Made by a program: the position numbers and the translations under genes
Shown here: in pieces, positions 19,323-28,532 of the stretch
Numbering within the stretch: position 1 is the first letter of the stretch
How the letters are laid out: every line of letters begins with the position of its first letter
Notes under the pieces: model-generated
Told to the model about the DNA's origin: nothing
Seen by the model: the letters and a program-made list of their open reading frames with translations, nothing else
The model's database searches: none
NCBI RefSeq assembly: GCF_002197755.1
Contig: NZ_NHOT01000003.1
Span: 372,001 to 436,000, forward strand
Reading direction: 5' to 3'
Length of the DNA: 64,000 nucleotides
Origin: Pedobacter sp. AJM
Lineage (GTDB): Bacteria > Bacteroidota > Bacteroidia > Sphingobacteriales > Sphingobacteriaceae

Positions 19323-22304
19323 TTAGTAATTGAGGTTTAGGCCTATAGAATACACACGAGGCCGTGGATAGATGTTGTTATCTATTCCTGAAGCTACCTC
19401 AGGATCAAGGCCTTTATATTTGGTGATTACAAATACATTCTGCACGCTGGCGGTTAGCTGCAAATTGGCTTTGCTTTTAAATAATTTTCCAAAGGCATAA
19501 CCCAGGTTAATATTATCCATCCGCAGGAATGATGCATTCTGAACATAATAATCACTTAACAATTGCTGTGTCTTGAAATTGGTAGTGAGGTAGTTTGGTG
19601 ATGCATTCAGGATAACTGATGTACCCGTAATTTGTGCCAGGTTACCGCTTTGGCTGTAATTATTATTGTATACGTAACCACCTAAATTCGCCCTCAGGGT
19701 AAAGGAGAGGTTCCATTTTTTATAGCTTAAGTTATTACTGAAACCGAGGAACAATTTCGGGTCTGCCTGTTTACCTTTCTTTAAATCGCTGGCGGTAATG
19801 GCACCATCGCCATTTTGATCAACATAGACACCTTCAATCGGATTTCCAGCCTGGTCATACACCTGTTCAAAAAGGTTAAAGGTGTTTTTCGGTCCGCCAA
19901 CGGCATTTATAAATACGAATTGTCCGCCTACACCACCTGCTATTGAACCGCTTGGAAAGCCTGCATAGTTAGAATCGTTCGGAACTACGGTTAAATTGGT
20001 AATGGTATTTTTATTGTATGTGGCATTTACGCTGAAATCCCAGTTGAAATCTTTTTCTTTTACCGGATTAAAGTTCAGCGTCATCTCCACTCCTTCATTC
20101 TTCATATCACCTACATTTACAATTGCCGTAGCGGCGAAATTGGTTCCTGCAGGTTGCGGAATCCGGTTTAACAGATCACTGGTTTTCTTCTGATAGACAT
20201 CCAGGCTACCACTAATGCGGTTATCAAATAAACCAAAATCAAGCCCGACATTGGCAGTTGCAGTTTCTTCCCATTTAATATTGGAAATGTAAGCACTTGG
20301 GCGGTACATCTGGTAAAAGGTATCGCCAAACTGATATTGTGCATTCAGCGAACTTAAACCATAAGTGGAAAGGTAGCCATAGTTATCAATTCCATCCTGC
20401 TGACCAGTAATACCATAACTGGCACGAACTTTCAGGTTGGATATGGCTTTAACATCTTTTAAGAACGCTTCATTTTTAGCGGTCCAGGCTAAGGCAACAG
20501 ATGGGAAAGTACCATATTTGTAGGCCGGGCCAAAACGGGATGATCCATCACGGCGAACTGTTGCTGTTAACAAAAAGCGTTCATCATAATTGTAGTTAAA
20601 CCTGCCAAAATAAGAGATGAGGCGATATTGAGGTTTATTAAATGGAAAGGCCGGATCTGAATTGGCTACTTTATTTCCCCGGGCATCAAAAACCGGATAG
20701 AAATATTGCGTAGTTAAATAATCATTATAAGAATAACCAGCTGTAGCATCAATCCTGCTCTTGATTGATTTAAAATCTTTCACATAGTTCAGGTAAAAAT
20801 CAACTACGGTATTTTGCCTGTTGGTTTTATATTGATTGCTTACCCCATTGCTTAAAATAGATTCGGCTGCATTCGGGTCAACATAAACAGTTCCTTTTCC
20901 GGTAGCCACATCATAAGCAGCATTGAAATTAGCATGTAGTTCCGGGAGAAATGGAAACTGATAATCCAGTTGTAAATTACCAATACTTCTCATGGGTTTA
21001 GCCCGATCTGCTCTCTGCTCCAGCAAACCAACCGGATTGCGGCCCACCAGATTAACCAAACCCGTAGGACTGGTTGGATCTAACCATTCCCAATAGCCAT
21101 TGTATGCTGATCGGTTGGTATAAGTGGCTTGCGTAGGATCAAAACTTACCGCGCCACCAATGGCAGCGGTGTTGGCAAATCTTGTTTTTTGCATGCTGCC
21201 CTTTAAGTTTAAATCTACCTTTAAGTGATTATCAAAAAAGCGTGGGTTGAGTACCAGTGCCGCAGAAGTTTTTTCCAGCTGATCGGTTCTTAATAAACCT
21301 GTTTGACTCTGGTACCCTACAGAGATGCGATAAGGCAATTTCTTGATTCCGCCACTTATGCTTAAGTTGTTATCAGTAGAGAAACCATCCTGGTAAATCA
21401 GGTCCTGCCAATTGGTATTAAAACTACCCAATTGTGCTTTTTGTGCAGCAGTTCCTTTTGAATTTACAATGGAACGGATTTCATCAGCACTCAATACCTC
21501 CAATTGTTTTACAATTTTAGAAATGGAATTAACTGAATTGAAACTCACTTTCAACTTATTGCTTAATCCTTTTTTGGTGGTGATGATGATGACCCCGTTA
21601 GATGCCCTGGCACCATAAATAGCTGCTGCCGACGCGTCTTTTAATACCGTAAAGCTTTCAATATCATTTGGATTGATGAAACTTAAGGGATTGGAAGCAC
21701 CAGAAACGCCACCATTTTCTAAGGGTACGCCATCAATCACGAATAAAGGATCATTACTGGCATTTAAGGATGAACCTCCGCGAATCCGGATGGTACTTCC
21801 TGCACCTGGCTGACCGCTATTGGAAGTAATGGCCACCCCTGAAACCTTGCCCGAAAGCATTTGCTCTGGCGTAGTAATGCTTCCCTTCTGAAAGTCCTTC
21901 ACGCCAACTACAGCAACCGAACCCGTTAAATCTTGTTTTCTGGTGGTACCATAGCCCACTACAACCACATCATTTAAAGTGGAAGCATCTTCAATCAGGG
22001 TAATGGTTAAACTGATTGATTTAGAAACCGGAACTTCCTGCACTTTGTAACCTACAGCGGTAAATACTAAAATTCCATTCGATGGAATTTTAAGGGTGAA
22101 ATTTCCGTTTCCATCAGTTGAAGTTGCGGTAGCCGTTCCTTTTAATCGAACGCTTACCCCAGGCATCCCCAAATTATCTGGAGCAGTTTTCACCACGCCG
22201 GTAATGGTGGCCTGTTGAGCGAAAAGATATCCATGGGTAAAAATCAATAGTAATAGCATAAACATTCGCTTGTTACTCTTGAAGAAAATTGTAATCATCT
22301 GCAT
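19323..22304 (-). CDS. SusC/RagA TonB-dependent galacto-oligosaccharide transporter
   Basis: The start at ATG 22304 (MQMITIFFKSNKRMF) leads into a signal peptide ending LFAQQ; a longer frame from 22331 is less likely. The roughly 993-residue protein has a carboxypeptidase-like domain (ITGVVKTAPDNLGMPGVSV), a TonB box region (DVVVVGYGT), a plug with the SusC signature ASNGVIIITTKKG, and a beta-barrel to a C-terminal aromatic end (YSIGLNLNY). It has no STN domain, consistent with control by the divergent HTCS rather than a FecR pair. It is the first gene of the galactan operon, and susD, susE-like, GH53, GH147-like and GH2 genes follow it. Confidence 0.95.
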   Translation of the reverse strand: MQMITIFFKSNKRMFMLLLLIFTHGYLFAQQATITGVVKTAPDNLGMPGVSVRLKGTATATSTDGNGNFTLKIPSNGILVFTAVGYKVQEVPVSKSISLTITLIEDASTLNDVVVVGYGTTRKQDLTGSVAVVGVKDFQKGSITTPEQMLSGKVSGVAITSNSGQPGAGSTIRIRGGSSLNASNDPLFVIDGVPLENGGVSGASNPLSFINPNDIESFTVLKDASAAAIYGARASNGVIIITTKKGLSNKLKVSFNSVNSISKIVKQLEVLSADEIRSIVNSKGTAAQKAQLGSFNTNWQDLIYQDGFSTDNNLSISGGIKKLPYRISVGYQSQTGLLRTDQLEKTSAALVLNPRFFDNHLKVDLNLKGSMQKTRFANTAAIGGAVSFDPTQATYTNRSAYNGYWEWLDPTSPTGLVNLVGRNPVGLLEQRADRAKPMRSIGNLQLDYQFPFLPELHANFNAAYDVATGKGTVYVDPNAAESILSNGVSNQYKTNRQNTVVDFYLNYVKDFKSIKSRIDATAGYSYNDYLTTQYFYPVFDARGNKVANSDPAFPFNKPQYRLISYFGRFNYNYDERFLLTATVRRDGSSRFGPAYKYGTFPSVALAWTAKNEAFLKDVKAISNLKVRASYGITGQQDGIDNYGYLSTYGLSSLNAQYQFGDTFYQMYRPSAYISNIKWEETATANVGLDFGLFDNRISGSLDVYQKKTSDLLNRIPQPAGTNFAATAIVNVGDMKNEGVEMTLNFNPVKEKDFNWDFSVNATYNKNTITNLTVVPNDSNYAGFPSGSIAGGVGGQFVFINAVGGPKNTFNLFEQVYDQAGNPIEGVYVDQNGDGAITASDLKKGKQADPKLFLGFSNNLSYKKWNLSFTLRANLGGYVYNNNYSQSGNLAQITGTSVILNASPNYLTTNFKTQQLLSDYYVQNASFLRMDNINLGYAFGKLFKSKANLQLTASVQNVFVITKYKGLDPEVASGIDNNIYPRPRVYSIGLNLNY

Positions 22305-22358
22305 AGAAATATCGGTTAGAATTATGGCCACAAATAAAGCCTTTATCCCTGTTTTTGA

Positions 22359-22394
22359 TTTGTGCTATCGTCCATTTTTTTTGTGCTAATCGTC
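22359..22394. promoter_or_regulatory. Tandem direct repeat, candidate HTCS operator
   Basis: TTTGTGCTATCGTC (22359-22372) recurs as TTTGTGCTAATCGTC (22380-22394), 21 bases apart and on the same face of the helix. It lies in the gap between the divergent susC and HTCS genes, about 55 bases before the susC start. AraC-type activators bind such spaced direct half-sites, so this is a natural target for the HTCS DNA-binding domain. Confidence 0.55.
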
Positions 22395-22456
22395 ATAATA
22401 TCGCCCTATTTACCTATAAACCATGTAAAGTATACGTAAGCTGCTGAAAAATGAAT

Positions 22457-22464
22457 TACATTTG
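22457..22464 (+). promoter_or_regulatory. Candidate -7 promoter box for the galactan HTCS gene
   Basis: TACATTTG fits the Bacteroidota consensus TAnnTTTG and lies 34 bases before the HTCS start codon. No convincing -33 element was seen. Confidence 0.45.
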
Positions 22465-22498
22465 ATTTCAAAAAAATTGCGTCTGGCGAAGCACAAGA

Positions 22499-25400
22499 AT
22501 GATCCGTATAGTTAAATTTATTTTCTCTTTTCTCTGCGTTACGCTTGCCCTAAACAGCTACGGACAAAATTTAAAGTTTAAGCACATTCATGTAGAAAAT
22601 GGTTTATCAAACAGCACCATCGAGTGCATTTTTCAAGATAGCCGTGGCTTTATCTGGTTCGGTACAAGAGATGGCCTGAACCGTTATGATGGCAATGAGA
22701 TTACCGCCTTTAAAAGCACGGGGAAAGCCGGAAGTCTCAGCGATAACTTCATCAGGTGTATTTTAGAAGATCAGGACAAAAATCTCTGGATCGGAACTTC
22801 AAACGGTCTGAATAAATTTAATCCGGAGCAAAACAAGTTCGCCCATTACCCAGGTTCCGGGCAGAATAGCAATATCATCACTGCAATTGCGCAAAATAAA
22901 CAAGGCATCTGGGTGGGTACTTATGGTGGTGGTCTTTTTAAGGTTAACCAGCAGCAAAACCTCAAGCAATATGCCTTCGGAAATACGCAACATATAGGTA
23001 CGAGAAAAGATTTTATCAATGATATTTATACCGATCCAGGTAGTCAACTCTGGATTGCCAGCGACGCTGGTGTTGAACTTTTAAATACAACAAATGGTAT
23101 TGCTCTACCTAAATTAAATAACTATAAAATCAGGACGATTAAAAAAGCCAAAGACGATTCCTTTTGGATGGCGACTGAAGAAAATGGCCTGATTCATTTT
23201 AACATAGCTAATAATTCATTTAAAACCTACCTGCATGAAGAGAAAAACCGCAATAGCATTGGCAGCAATTTAGTCAGGGCCATTGCATTCGATCATCAAA
23301 ACAAGGTATGGATAGGTGGCGTTAACGGCGGGCTAAATCACTTTGATCCAGAGACAGGAAATTTTACCCATAATCAGAATCAGGCAGGTAATGCTTTCAG
23401 CCTTTCTCAAAGAACCGTTTCGGCTCTTTTTGTAGATAAACAAGGTAATCTTTGGGTGGGTACACATCGTGGAGGTGTAAATCTTTATAGCCCACAGGCG
23501 GAAAAATTTAACTTGTTCAGGCAGGAACCCGATAAAAACAGCTTAAGCTATAATGATGTCAGAGCTTTTTATGAAGCAGATAACGGAGAGATCTATATTG
23601 GTACGGATGGCGGCGGACTGGATATTTACAATAAAAAAAGTAAGGTTTTTAAGCATTTTAAATTTAGCCCTTTTGATGCTAAAACAATAGGTGCCGATGC
23701 CATCTTAGACATTACCAAAACCAAAGGCGGATTACTGATTGGTACCTGGGCCGGAGGATTAAACCGGATGAATGCAAATGGAACCTTTACCCGGTACCAG
23801 CACCAGGACAGCGACCCTAATTCCATTTCTTCAGATTATGTTCAAAGATCTTTTGAAGATAGTGAACACAATATCTGGATTGGAACCTATTACGGTGGAC
23901 TGAACTTGTTTGATCCCGCGACGAATAGATTTAAAAGGTTTACAGATGGTGCAAATGGTACACATTTAACCGGCAATAACATCGTTTCCATTAACGAAGA
24001 TTTAAATAAAAACCTCTGGATTGGTACAGATGATGGTGGTTTAAACCGGTACAACCTCAAGACCAAAGTATTTAGTCACTATTTTACTGAAGGTGGCAAA
24101 AAACCTGATTTACGGGTAATCTTTGTTGATGCTAAAGGTAATTTATGGATCGGCCAGGCCGGACTCTATCACTTTAATGCAAGCAAAAATAAATTTGTAC
24201 CGGCTACTCAAAAAGCTGGACTTAGCACCGCTTTCATTAAGGGGATTACAGAAGATGAACAGGGAAATTTATGGATTTCTACCGCAAATGGCCTGACTAA
24301 ATATCATCCCCAGAAACAGACCTTTAAGCAATACAACATGGCAGATGGCTTGCAGGGACAGGAGTTTGAATCCAATGCCTATCTTAAAACTAAAAGCGGT
24401 GAAATGTTTTTTGGCGGCATCAATGGGTTTAATTCCTTTTTCCCGAAGGATATTAAAACCAATGCCTTTGTGCCTCCGGTATACCTCACCGAGCTGAAAA
24501 TATTTAATAAGGTGATCTCCCCGAAAAGCGATGAAAACATCCTGAAAAGTGATATCAGCTATACTAGAAAGCTCAAGCTGGACTACGATCAGGCAACAAT
24601 TACCTTTCAGTTTGCAGCACTGAATTACGTATCAAGTGAAAATAACCAATACGCCTACCAGTTGGAAGGTGAAGACAAAGAATGGATTAATATTGGCAAT
24701 AGCCGACAGGCGGTATATACCAATCTTGATCCGGGCACCTATATTTTTAAAGTTCGGGCATCCAATAATGATGGCATTTGGAACAACGTTGGCGTAGCCA
24801 TTGAAGTGCGCATTGCTCCACCCTTCTGGGCCACCTGGTGGTTCAGGTTACTGGTCATTGGTACAGCTGTTTACTTCACCTATCTGGCCTTAAGCTTCAG
24901 GCGCAGACTGGAACTGAGAAAAATTGAGGAAGAAAAGCGGGAAGAAATCCACCAGACCCAACTTCAGTTTTTCACTAATATTTCTCACGAGTTCCGAACA
25001 CCACTTTCCCTCATCCTGGGTCCGATTGAGCGTTTGCTGAATGAAGATAAACAGGAATCTTTTCAAAGCTATTACAACACCATCCACCGCAACGCCAACC
25101 GCCTGCTCAGGTTAATTAATGAGCTGATGGATTTTAGAAAAACGGCTGCCGGTGCGCTAAAACTAAACGTTACAGCCGGAAACCTTAACCTTTTTATTGA
25201 TGAAATTGCAGAAGAGTTTAAGGAAATGGCCGCTGATAAAAACATAATATTTTCCGTTGAGAAAGATCCTTTACCAACAGAAATATGGTTCGACCGACAG
25301 ATTATCGAAAAAATTATCCTTAACCTGGTTAATAATTCATTGAAGTATACGAAAGCTAATGGTACATTAAAAATTCAGATCCTTCATTCTATAGAGGATG

Positions 25401-26572
25401 TTATGCCATTATTTGCCAATCAACTCAATATTGAAAGTGATTATAAGGGAACGGAATATGTTTATTTCAGGGTCATTGATAACGGAATTGGTATTTCAAA
25501 GGCTTCTATCCAGCACTTGTTTGAACGCTATTACCGGATAACAGAATCACATCTGGGTTCTGGCGTTGGTCTGGCCTTTGTTAAAAGTTTGACCTTACTT
25601 CACAAGGGTTTGATTAAAGTATCAAGCGAAAGAAATGAAGGAACGGAAATCATGATCGGGATTCCGGTGCTTAAAGGCGATTACCAAATGGATGAGTTGT
25701 TTACCCGAAGTGATACAGCTGGCGGAACACGACTCGAAAGCATCATGTACCAGGTGGAAGCTGATCACAAAACAACCATTCCTGTCGTGGCAAACAATCA
25801 AAATGAAAAACAAAGGATATTAATTGTAGATGATAATGATGAGTTGCGCAATTTTTTAAAGCATGCATTAGCCAATCAATATCACATTCTGGAGGCTGTA
25901 GATGGCATTAAAGGTATGGAAGTAGCCCGGCAAAACCTTCCCGACCTCATTATTAGTGATGTGATGATGCCGGGTATGAGTGGAACGGAATTTTGCAGCC
26001 TCATTAAAGAAAATATAGAAACCAGCCACATTCCATTTTTAATGCTCACGGCAAAAAATAGTATAGAAGCTGAAATTGAGGGTGCCGCATCTGGTGCAGA
26101 TCTTTATTTCACTAAGCCGATAAATACAAATCTGTTGCACATTACCATCCGTAATATTTTTGAACAGCGACAAAAATTAAAAGAGCATTATTTAAAAAAC
26201 AGGGAAATTCAACCCAGAGAACTGGTCAGTTCTGAAAAGGATAAACTTTTCATGAATAAATTGCTGGCTATTATTGATGCCCAAATGATTAACCCTGAAC
26301 TGGATATTGATTTCTTATGTAAGGAAATTGGCATGAGCAGAACGAAACTTTACCAGAAACTAAAATCAATTACAGGGCAATCGATTGGTGAGTTTGTGCG
26401 TTCAGCCAGACTTCGTAAAGCGATAGAAATTATGAAAAATGAAGATGTATTGATGACTGAGGTGATGTACAGAATCGGGATCCAAACGCAATCTTATTTT
26501 ACCAAAGCCTTTAAAAAGGAATTTGGTGTTACGCCTACTGCTTATATTCAGGGGTTGGGCAAAAATTCTTAA
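22499..26572 (+). CDS. Hybrid two-component system sensor/regulator (galactan HTCS)
   Basis: The 1357-residue protein combines all parts of a two-component system. A signal peptide (to about NSYGQ) is followed by a periplasmic double beta-propeller of Reg_prop repeats (recurrent LWIGT and GGLNRY blocks) to about residue 670, a Y_Y_Y domain to about 775 and a membrane span (WFRLLVIGTAVYFTYLAL). Then come a HisKA domain with phospho-acceptor H830 in NISHEFRTP, a HATPase (IDNGIGIS, GSGVGLAFVK), a receiver domain with D1154 in IISDVMMPG and a C-terminal AraC helix-turn-helix (about 1260-1350). HTCS sensors bind an oligosaccharide in the periplasm. Divergent placement from the galactan susC indicates that this locus is its target. 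Confidence 0.95.
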   Translation: MIRIVKFIFSFLCVTLALNSYGQNLKFKHIHVENGLSNSTIECIFQDSRGFIWFGTRDGLNRYDGNEITAFKSTGKAGSLSDNFIRCILEDQDKNLWIGTSNGLNKFNPEQNKFAHYPGSGQNSNIITAIAQNKQGIWVGTYGGGLFKVNQQQNLKQYAFGNTQHIGTRKDFINDIYTDPGSQLWIASDAGVELLNTTNGIALPKLNNYKIRTIKKAKDDSFWMATEENGLIHFNIANNSFKTYLHEEKNRNSIGSNLVRAIAFDHQNKVWIGGVNGGLNHFDPETGNFTHNQNQAGNAFSLSQRTVSALFVDKQGNLWVGTHRGGVNLYSPQAEKFNLFRQEPDKNSLSYNDVRAFYEADNGEIYIGTDGGGLDIYNKKSKVFKHFKFSPFDAKTIGADAILDITKTKGGLLIGTWAGGLNRMNANGTFTRYQHQDSDPNSISSDYVQRSFEDSEHNIWIGTYYGGLNLFDPATNRFKRFTDGANGTHLTGNNIVSINEDLNKNLWIGTDDGGLNRYNLKTKVFSHYFTEGGKKPDLRVIFVDAKGNLWIGQAGLYHFNASKNKFVPATQKAGLSTAFIKGITEDEQGNLWISTANGLTKYHPQKQTFKQYNMADGLQGQEFESNAYLKTKSGEMFFGGINGFNSFFPKDIKTNAFVPPVYLTELKIFNKVISPKSDENILKSDISYTRKLKLDYDQATITFQFAALNYVSSENNQYAYQLEGEDKEWINIGNSRQAVYTNLDPGTYIFKVRASNNDGIWNNVGVAIEVRIAPPFWATWWFRLLVIGTAVYFTYLALSFRRRLELRKIEEEKREEIHQTQLQFFTNISHEFRTPLSLILGPIERLLNEDKQESFQSYYNTIHRNANRLLRLINELMDFRKTAAGALKLNVTAGNLNLFIDEIAEEFKEMAADKNIIFSVEKDPLPTEIWFDRQIIEKIILNLVNNSLKYTKANGTLKIQILHSIEDVMPLFANQLNIESDYKGTEYVYFRVIDNGIGISKASIQHLFERYYRITESHLGSGVGLAFVKSLTLLHKGLIKVSSERNEGTEIMIGIPVLKGDYQMDELFTRSDTAGGTRLESIMYQVEADHKTTIPVVANNQNEKQRILIVDDNDELRNFLKHALANQYHILEAVDGIKGMEVARQNLPDLIISDVMMPGMSGTEFCSLIKENIETSHIPFLMLTAKNSIEAEIEGAASGADLYFTKPINTNLLHITIRNIFEQRQKLKEHYLKNREIQPRELVSSEKDKLFMNKLLAIIDAQMINPELDIDFLCKEIGMSRTKLYQKLKSITGQSIGEFVRSARLRKAIEIMKNEDVLMTEVMYRIGIQTQSYFTKAFKKEFGVTPTAYIQGLGKNS

Positions 26573-26739
26573 TGTTTAGCCACTTAGCAATTCTATAAAA
26601 CATCCGTAATGGCCTGATTCTGTTTCAGGTGCAATCGTATCATTTTTATTTTGATCAAAACCAGGCGTTTTTATTGTTGTTCTACAGGTAATAACTTTTA
26701 AGCCAGCTCCTGCACTCCTGTCATCTCAAAAACAGCTAT

Positions 26740-27522
26740 ATGAAACAAAACACATCACCACTTAGCCCTGAAGAAAAAAAGCTTTTCGGCGACCTTATGC
26801 CTGAAGAGCTTAATGAAGTATTGCGTTCGGGCCTTCAGCGCCGACATTTTTTAAAATTAATGGGCCTTGCCTCCGCCGGTTTGCTGGTCAGCCATATGGT
26901 TGGTGCCGAGCAGCTTTTTGCCCGCTCGGTTGAGTTTGATGAGATTCCGGATCTTATTCCTGCTGCGATAGAAAATGGCATCAATGTGAGCTTCAAAGTG
27001 AATTCAAATAACAAAAAAGTACTTATTGATTCCCGAATGACCTTGCTGGATACGTTACGCGAACGGATCGGACTTACGGGTTCAAAAAAAGGTTGTGACC
27101 ATGGCCAGTGCGGTGCCTGCACGGTGATTGTTGATGGCAACCGGGTACTCTCCTGCCTGACACTTGCGGCAAGTTGCGAGGGAAAATCAATTATTACCAT
27201 TGAAGGGCTGGCAAAAGATAATGAACTGAACCCCATGCAACAGGCTTTTTTAAAACATGATGGCTTTCAATGTGGCTTTTGTACACCAGGGCAAATCTGT
27301 TCTGCAGTGGCATTGATGAAAGAAGCGAGGGAAGGTCAGGCCAGTTTTGTTACATCAAACATCAGGGAACAGGCCGGTGCAGTAATGCTTTCAGATGAGG
27401 AGATTGCCGAGCGCATGTCGGGCAATATTTGCCGTTGTGGCGCCTATCCTAATATTGTTGCCGCCATTAAGGAGGCCCAAACCGGGAAAAATATCGAACA
27501 GAACTGGCTTTTTGCAGGCTAA
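26740..27522 (+). CDS. paoA: Tat-exported [2Fe-2S] subunit of a molybdenum hydroxylase (PaoA/YagT type)
   Basis: The 260-residue protein has a twin-arginine signal, with R34 and R35 in LQRRHFLKLMG followed by a hydrophobic stretch, so the folded complex is likely exported to the periplasm. The plant-type ferredoxin domain has C119, C124, C127 and C139 in GCDHGQCGACTV and the following strand; the second helical [2Fe-2S] domain has C178, C181, C231 and C233 (QCGFCTPGQICSA and CRCGAYPN). It carries electrons from the molybdenum site to FAD. Two further genes follow with gaps of 17 and 15 bases, in the paoABC order of the E. coli periplasmic aldehyde oxidoreductase. The substrate is probably an aldehyde or N-heterocycle; the exact compound cannot be read from sequence. 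Confidence 0.9.
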   Translation: MKQNTSPLSPEEKKLFGDLMPEELNEVLRSGLQRRHFLKLMGLASAGLLVSHMVGAEQLFARSVEFDEIPDLIPAAIENGINVSFKVNSNNKKVLIDSRMTLLDTLRERIGLTGSKKGCDHGQCGACTVIVDGNRVLSCLTLAASCEGKSIITIEGLAKDNELNPMQQAFLKHDGFQCGFCTPGQICSAVALMKEAREGQASFVTSNIREQAGAVMLSDEEIAERMSGNICRCGAYPNIVAAIKEAQTGKNIEQNWLFAG

Positions 27523-27539
27523 CATCAACCCATCAGATT

Positions 27540-28517
27540 ATGATACCATTTAAGTTTTCAATAGCAAAAAATCCATCAGAAGCTTTGGGTTTAATTCATC
27601 CGCATGCAGCGTTTTTAGCAGGCGGTACCAATATTCTTGATCTTATGAAGGAACATGTGGCCCAGCCCACTGAAATCATTGATCTGGGTCGCTTACCTTT
27701 AAATACCATCAAGCCGACTGCTACAGGCATAAGCCTTGGTGCGCTGGCTAAAAATACAGAAACGGCCAATCATCAGCTGATCAGAAAAGATTATCCCATG
27801 TTGAGTAAAGCTATTTTAGCGGGTGCATCTGCACAGATCAGAAATATGGCCAGCAATGGTGGTAATTTGTTGCAACGTACCCGATGCAGTTATTTTTATG
27901 AAATCAATATGCCTTGTAACAAAAGGGTTCCGGGAAGTGGATGTGCGGCCATGAAAGGCTTTAACAGGATGCATGCCATTTTTGGATGGTCAGATCAATG
28001 CGTGGCAGTTTATCCCTCAGATATGGCTATCGCGCTCTCGGCTTTAAACGCAAATGTTACAGTGATGCAGCAAAATGGCGGCGAAAGAAGCATTCCTTTT
28101 ATTGATTTTCACCTCCTTCCAAAAGATCATCCTGAAAAAGACAATAGTTTAAAACACGGAGAACTAATTACCTCCATTGAGCTTCCTAAAAATAATTTCG
28201 CTGGCCATTCTGCCTATATCAAAGTTCGCGACCGCCATTCATATGCATTTGCGCTGGTTTCAGTAGCGGCAGGTTTTGAGTTACAAGGTAGCACCATTAA
28301 AACAGCACATATTGCCATGGGTGGTGTGGCGCATAAACCCTGGAGGGCATTAAAAGCAGAAGCCTTTTTAAAGGATAAAGCGGCTACGCTGGCGAATTTT
28401 ACCAAAGCTGCAAACTTGGAAATGAGTGCGGCCAAACCACTTGCTCATAATAAATTTAAAATAGAAATGGGTAAACAGACTTTAATCCATGCGTTTGAAG
28501 TGGCTTTAAAAGGTTAA
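27540..28517 (+). CDS. paoB: FAD-binding subunit of the molybdenum hydroxylase, with [4Fe-4S] cysteines (PaoB/YagS type)
   Basis: The 325-residue protein has the FAD-binding motif FLAGGTNILDLMKEHV near the N terminus and the second flavin motif IRNMASNGGNLLQRTRC. C116, C126, C135 and C154 (in TRCSYF, MPCNKR, GSGCAAM and SDQCVAV) match the insertion that binds an extra [4Fe-4S] cluster in PaoB and 4-hydroxybenzoyl-CoA reductase-like enzymes. A C-terminal CO dehydrogenase flavoprotein domain follows. It passes electrons from the two [2Fe-2S] centres to an acceptor. It has no signal of its own and should be carried out with the Tat-tagged subunit. Confidence 0.92.
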   Translation: MIPFKFSIAKNPSEALGLIHPHAAFLAGGTNILDLMKEHVAQPTEIIDLGRLPLNTIKPTATGISLGALAKNTETANHQLIRKDYPMLSKAILAGASAQIRNMASNGGNLLQRTRCSYFYEINMPCNKRVPGSGCAAMKGFNRMHAIFGWSDQCVAVYPSDMAIALSALNANVTVMQQNGGERSIPFIDFHLLPKDHPEKDNSLKHGELITSIELPKNNFAGHSAYIKVRDRHSYAFALVSVAAGFELQGSTIKTAHIAMGGVAHKPWRALKAEAFLKDKAATLANFTKAANLEMSAAKPLAHNKFKIEMGKQTLIHAFEVALKG

Positions 28518-28532
28518 GAGATCGGGAACATT

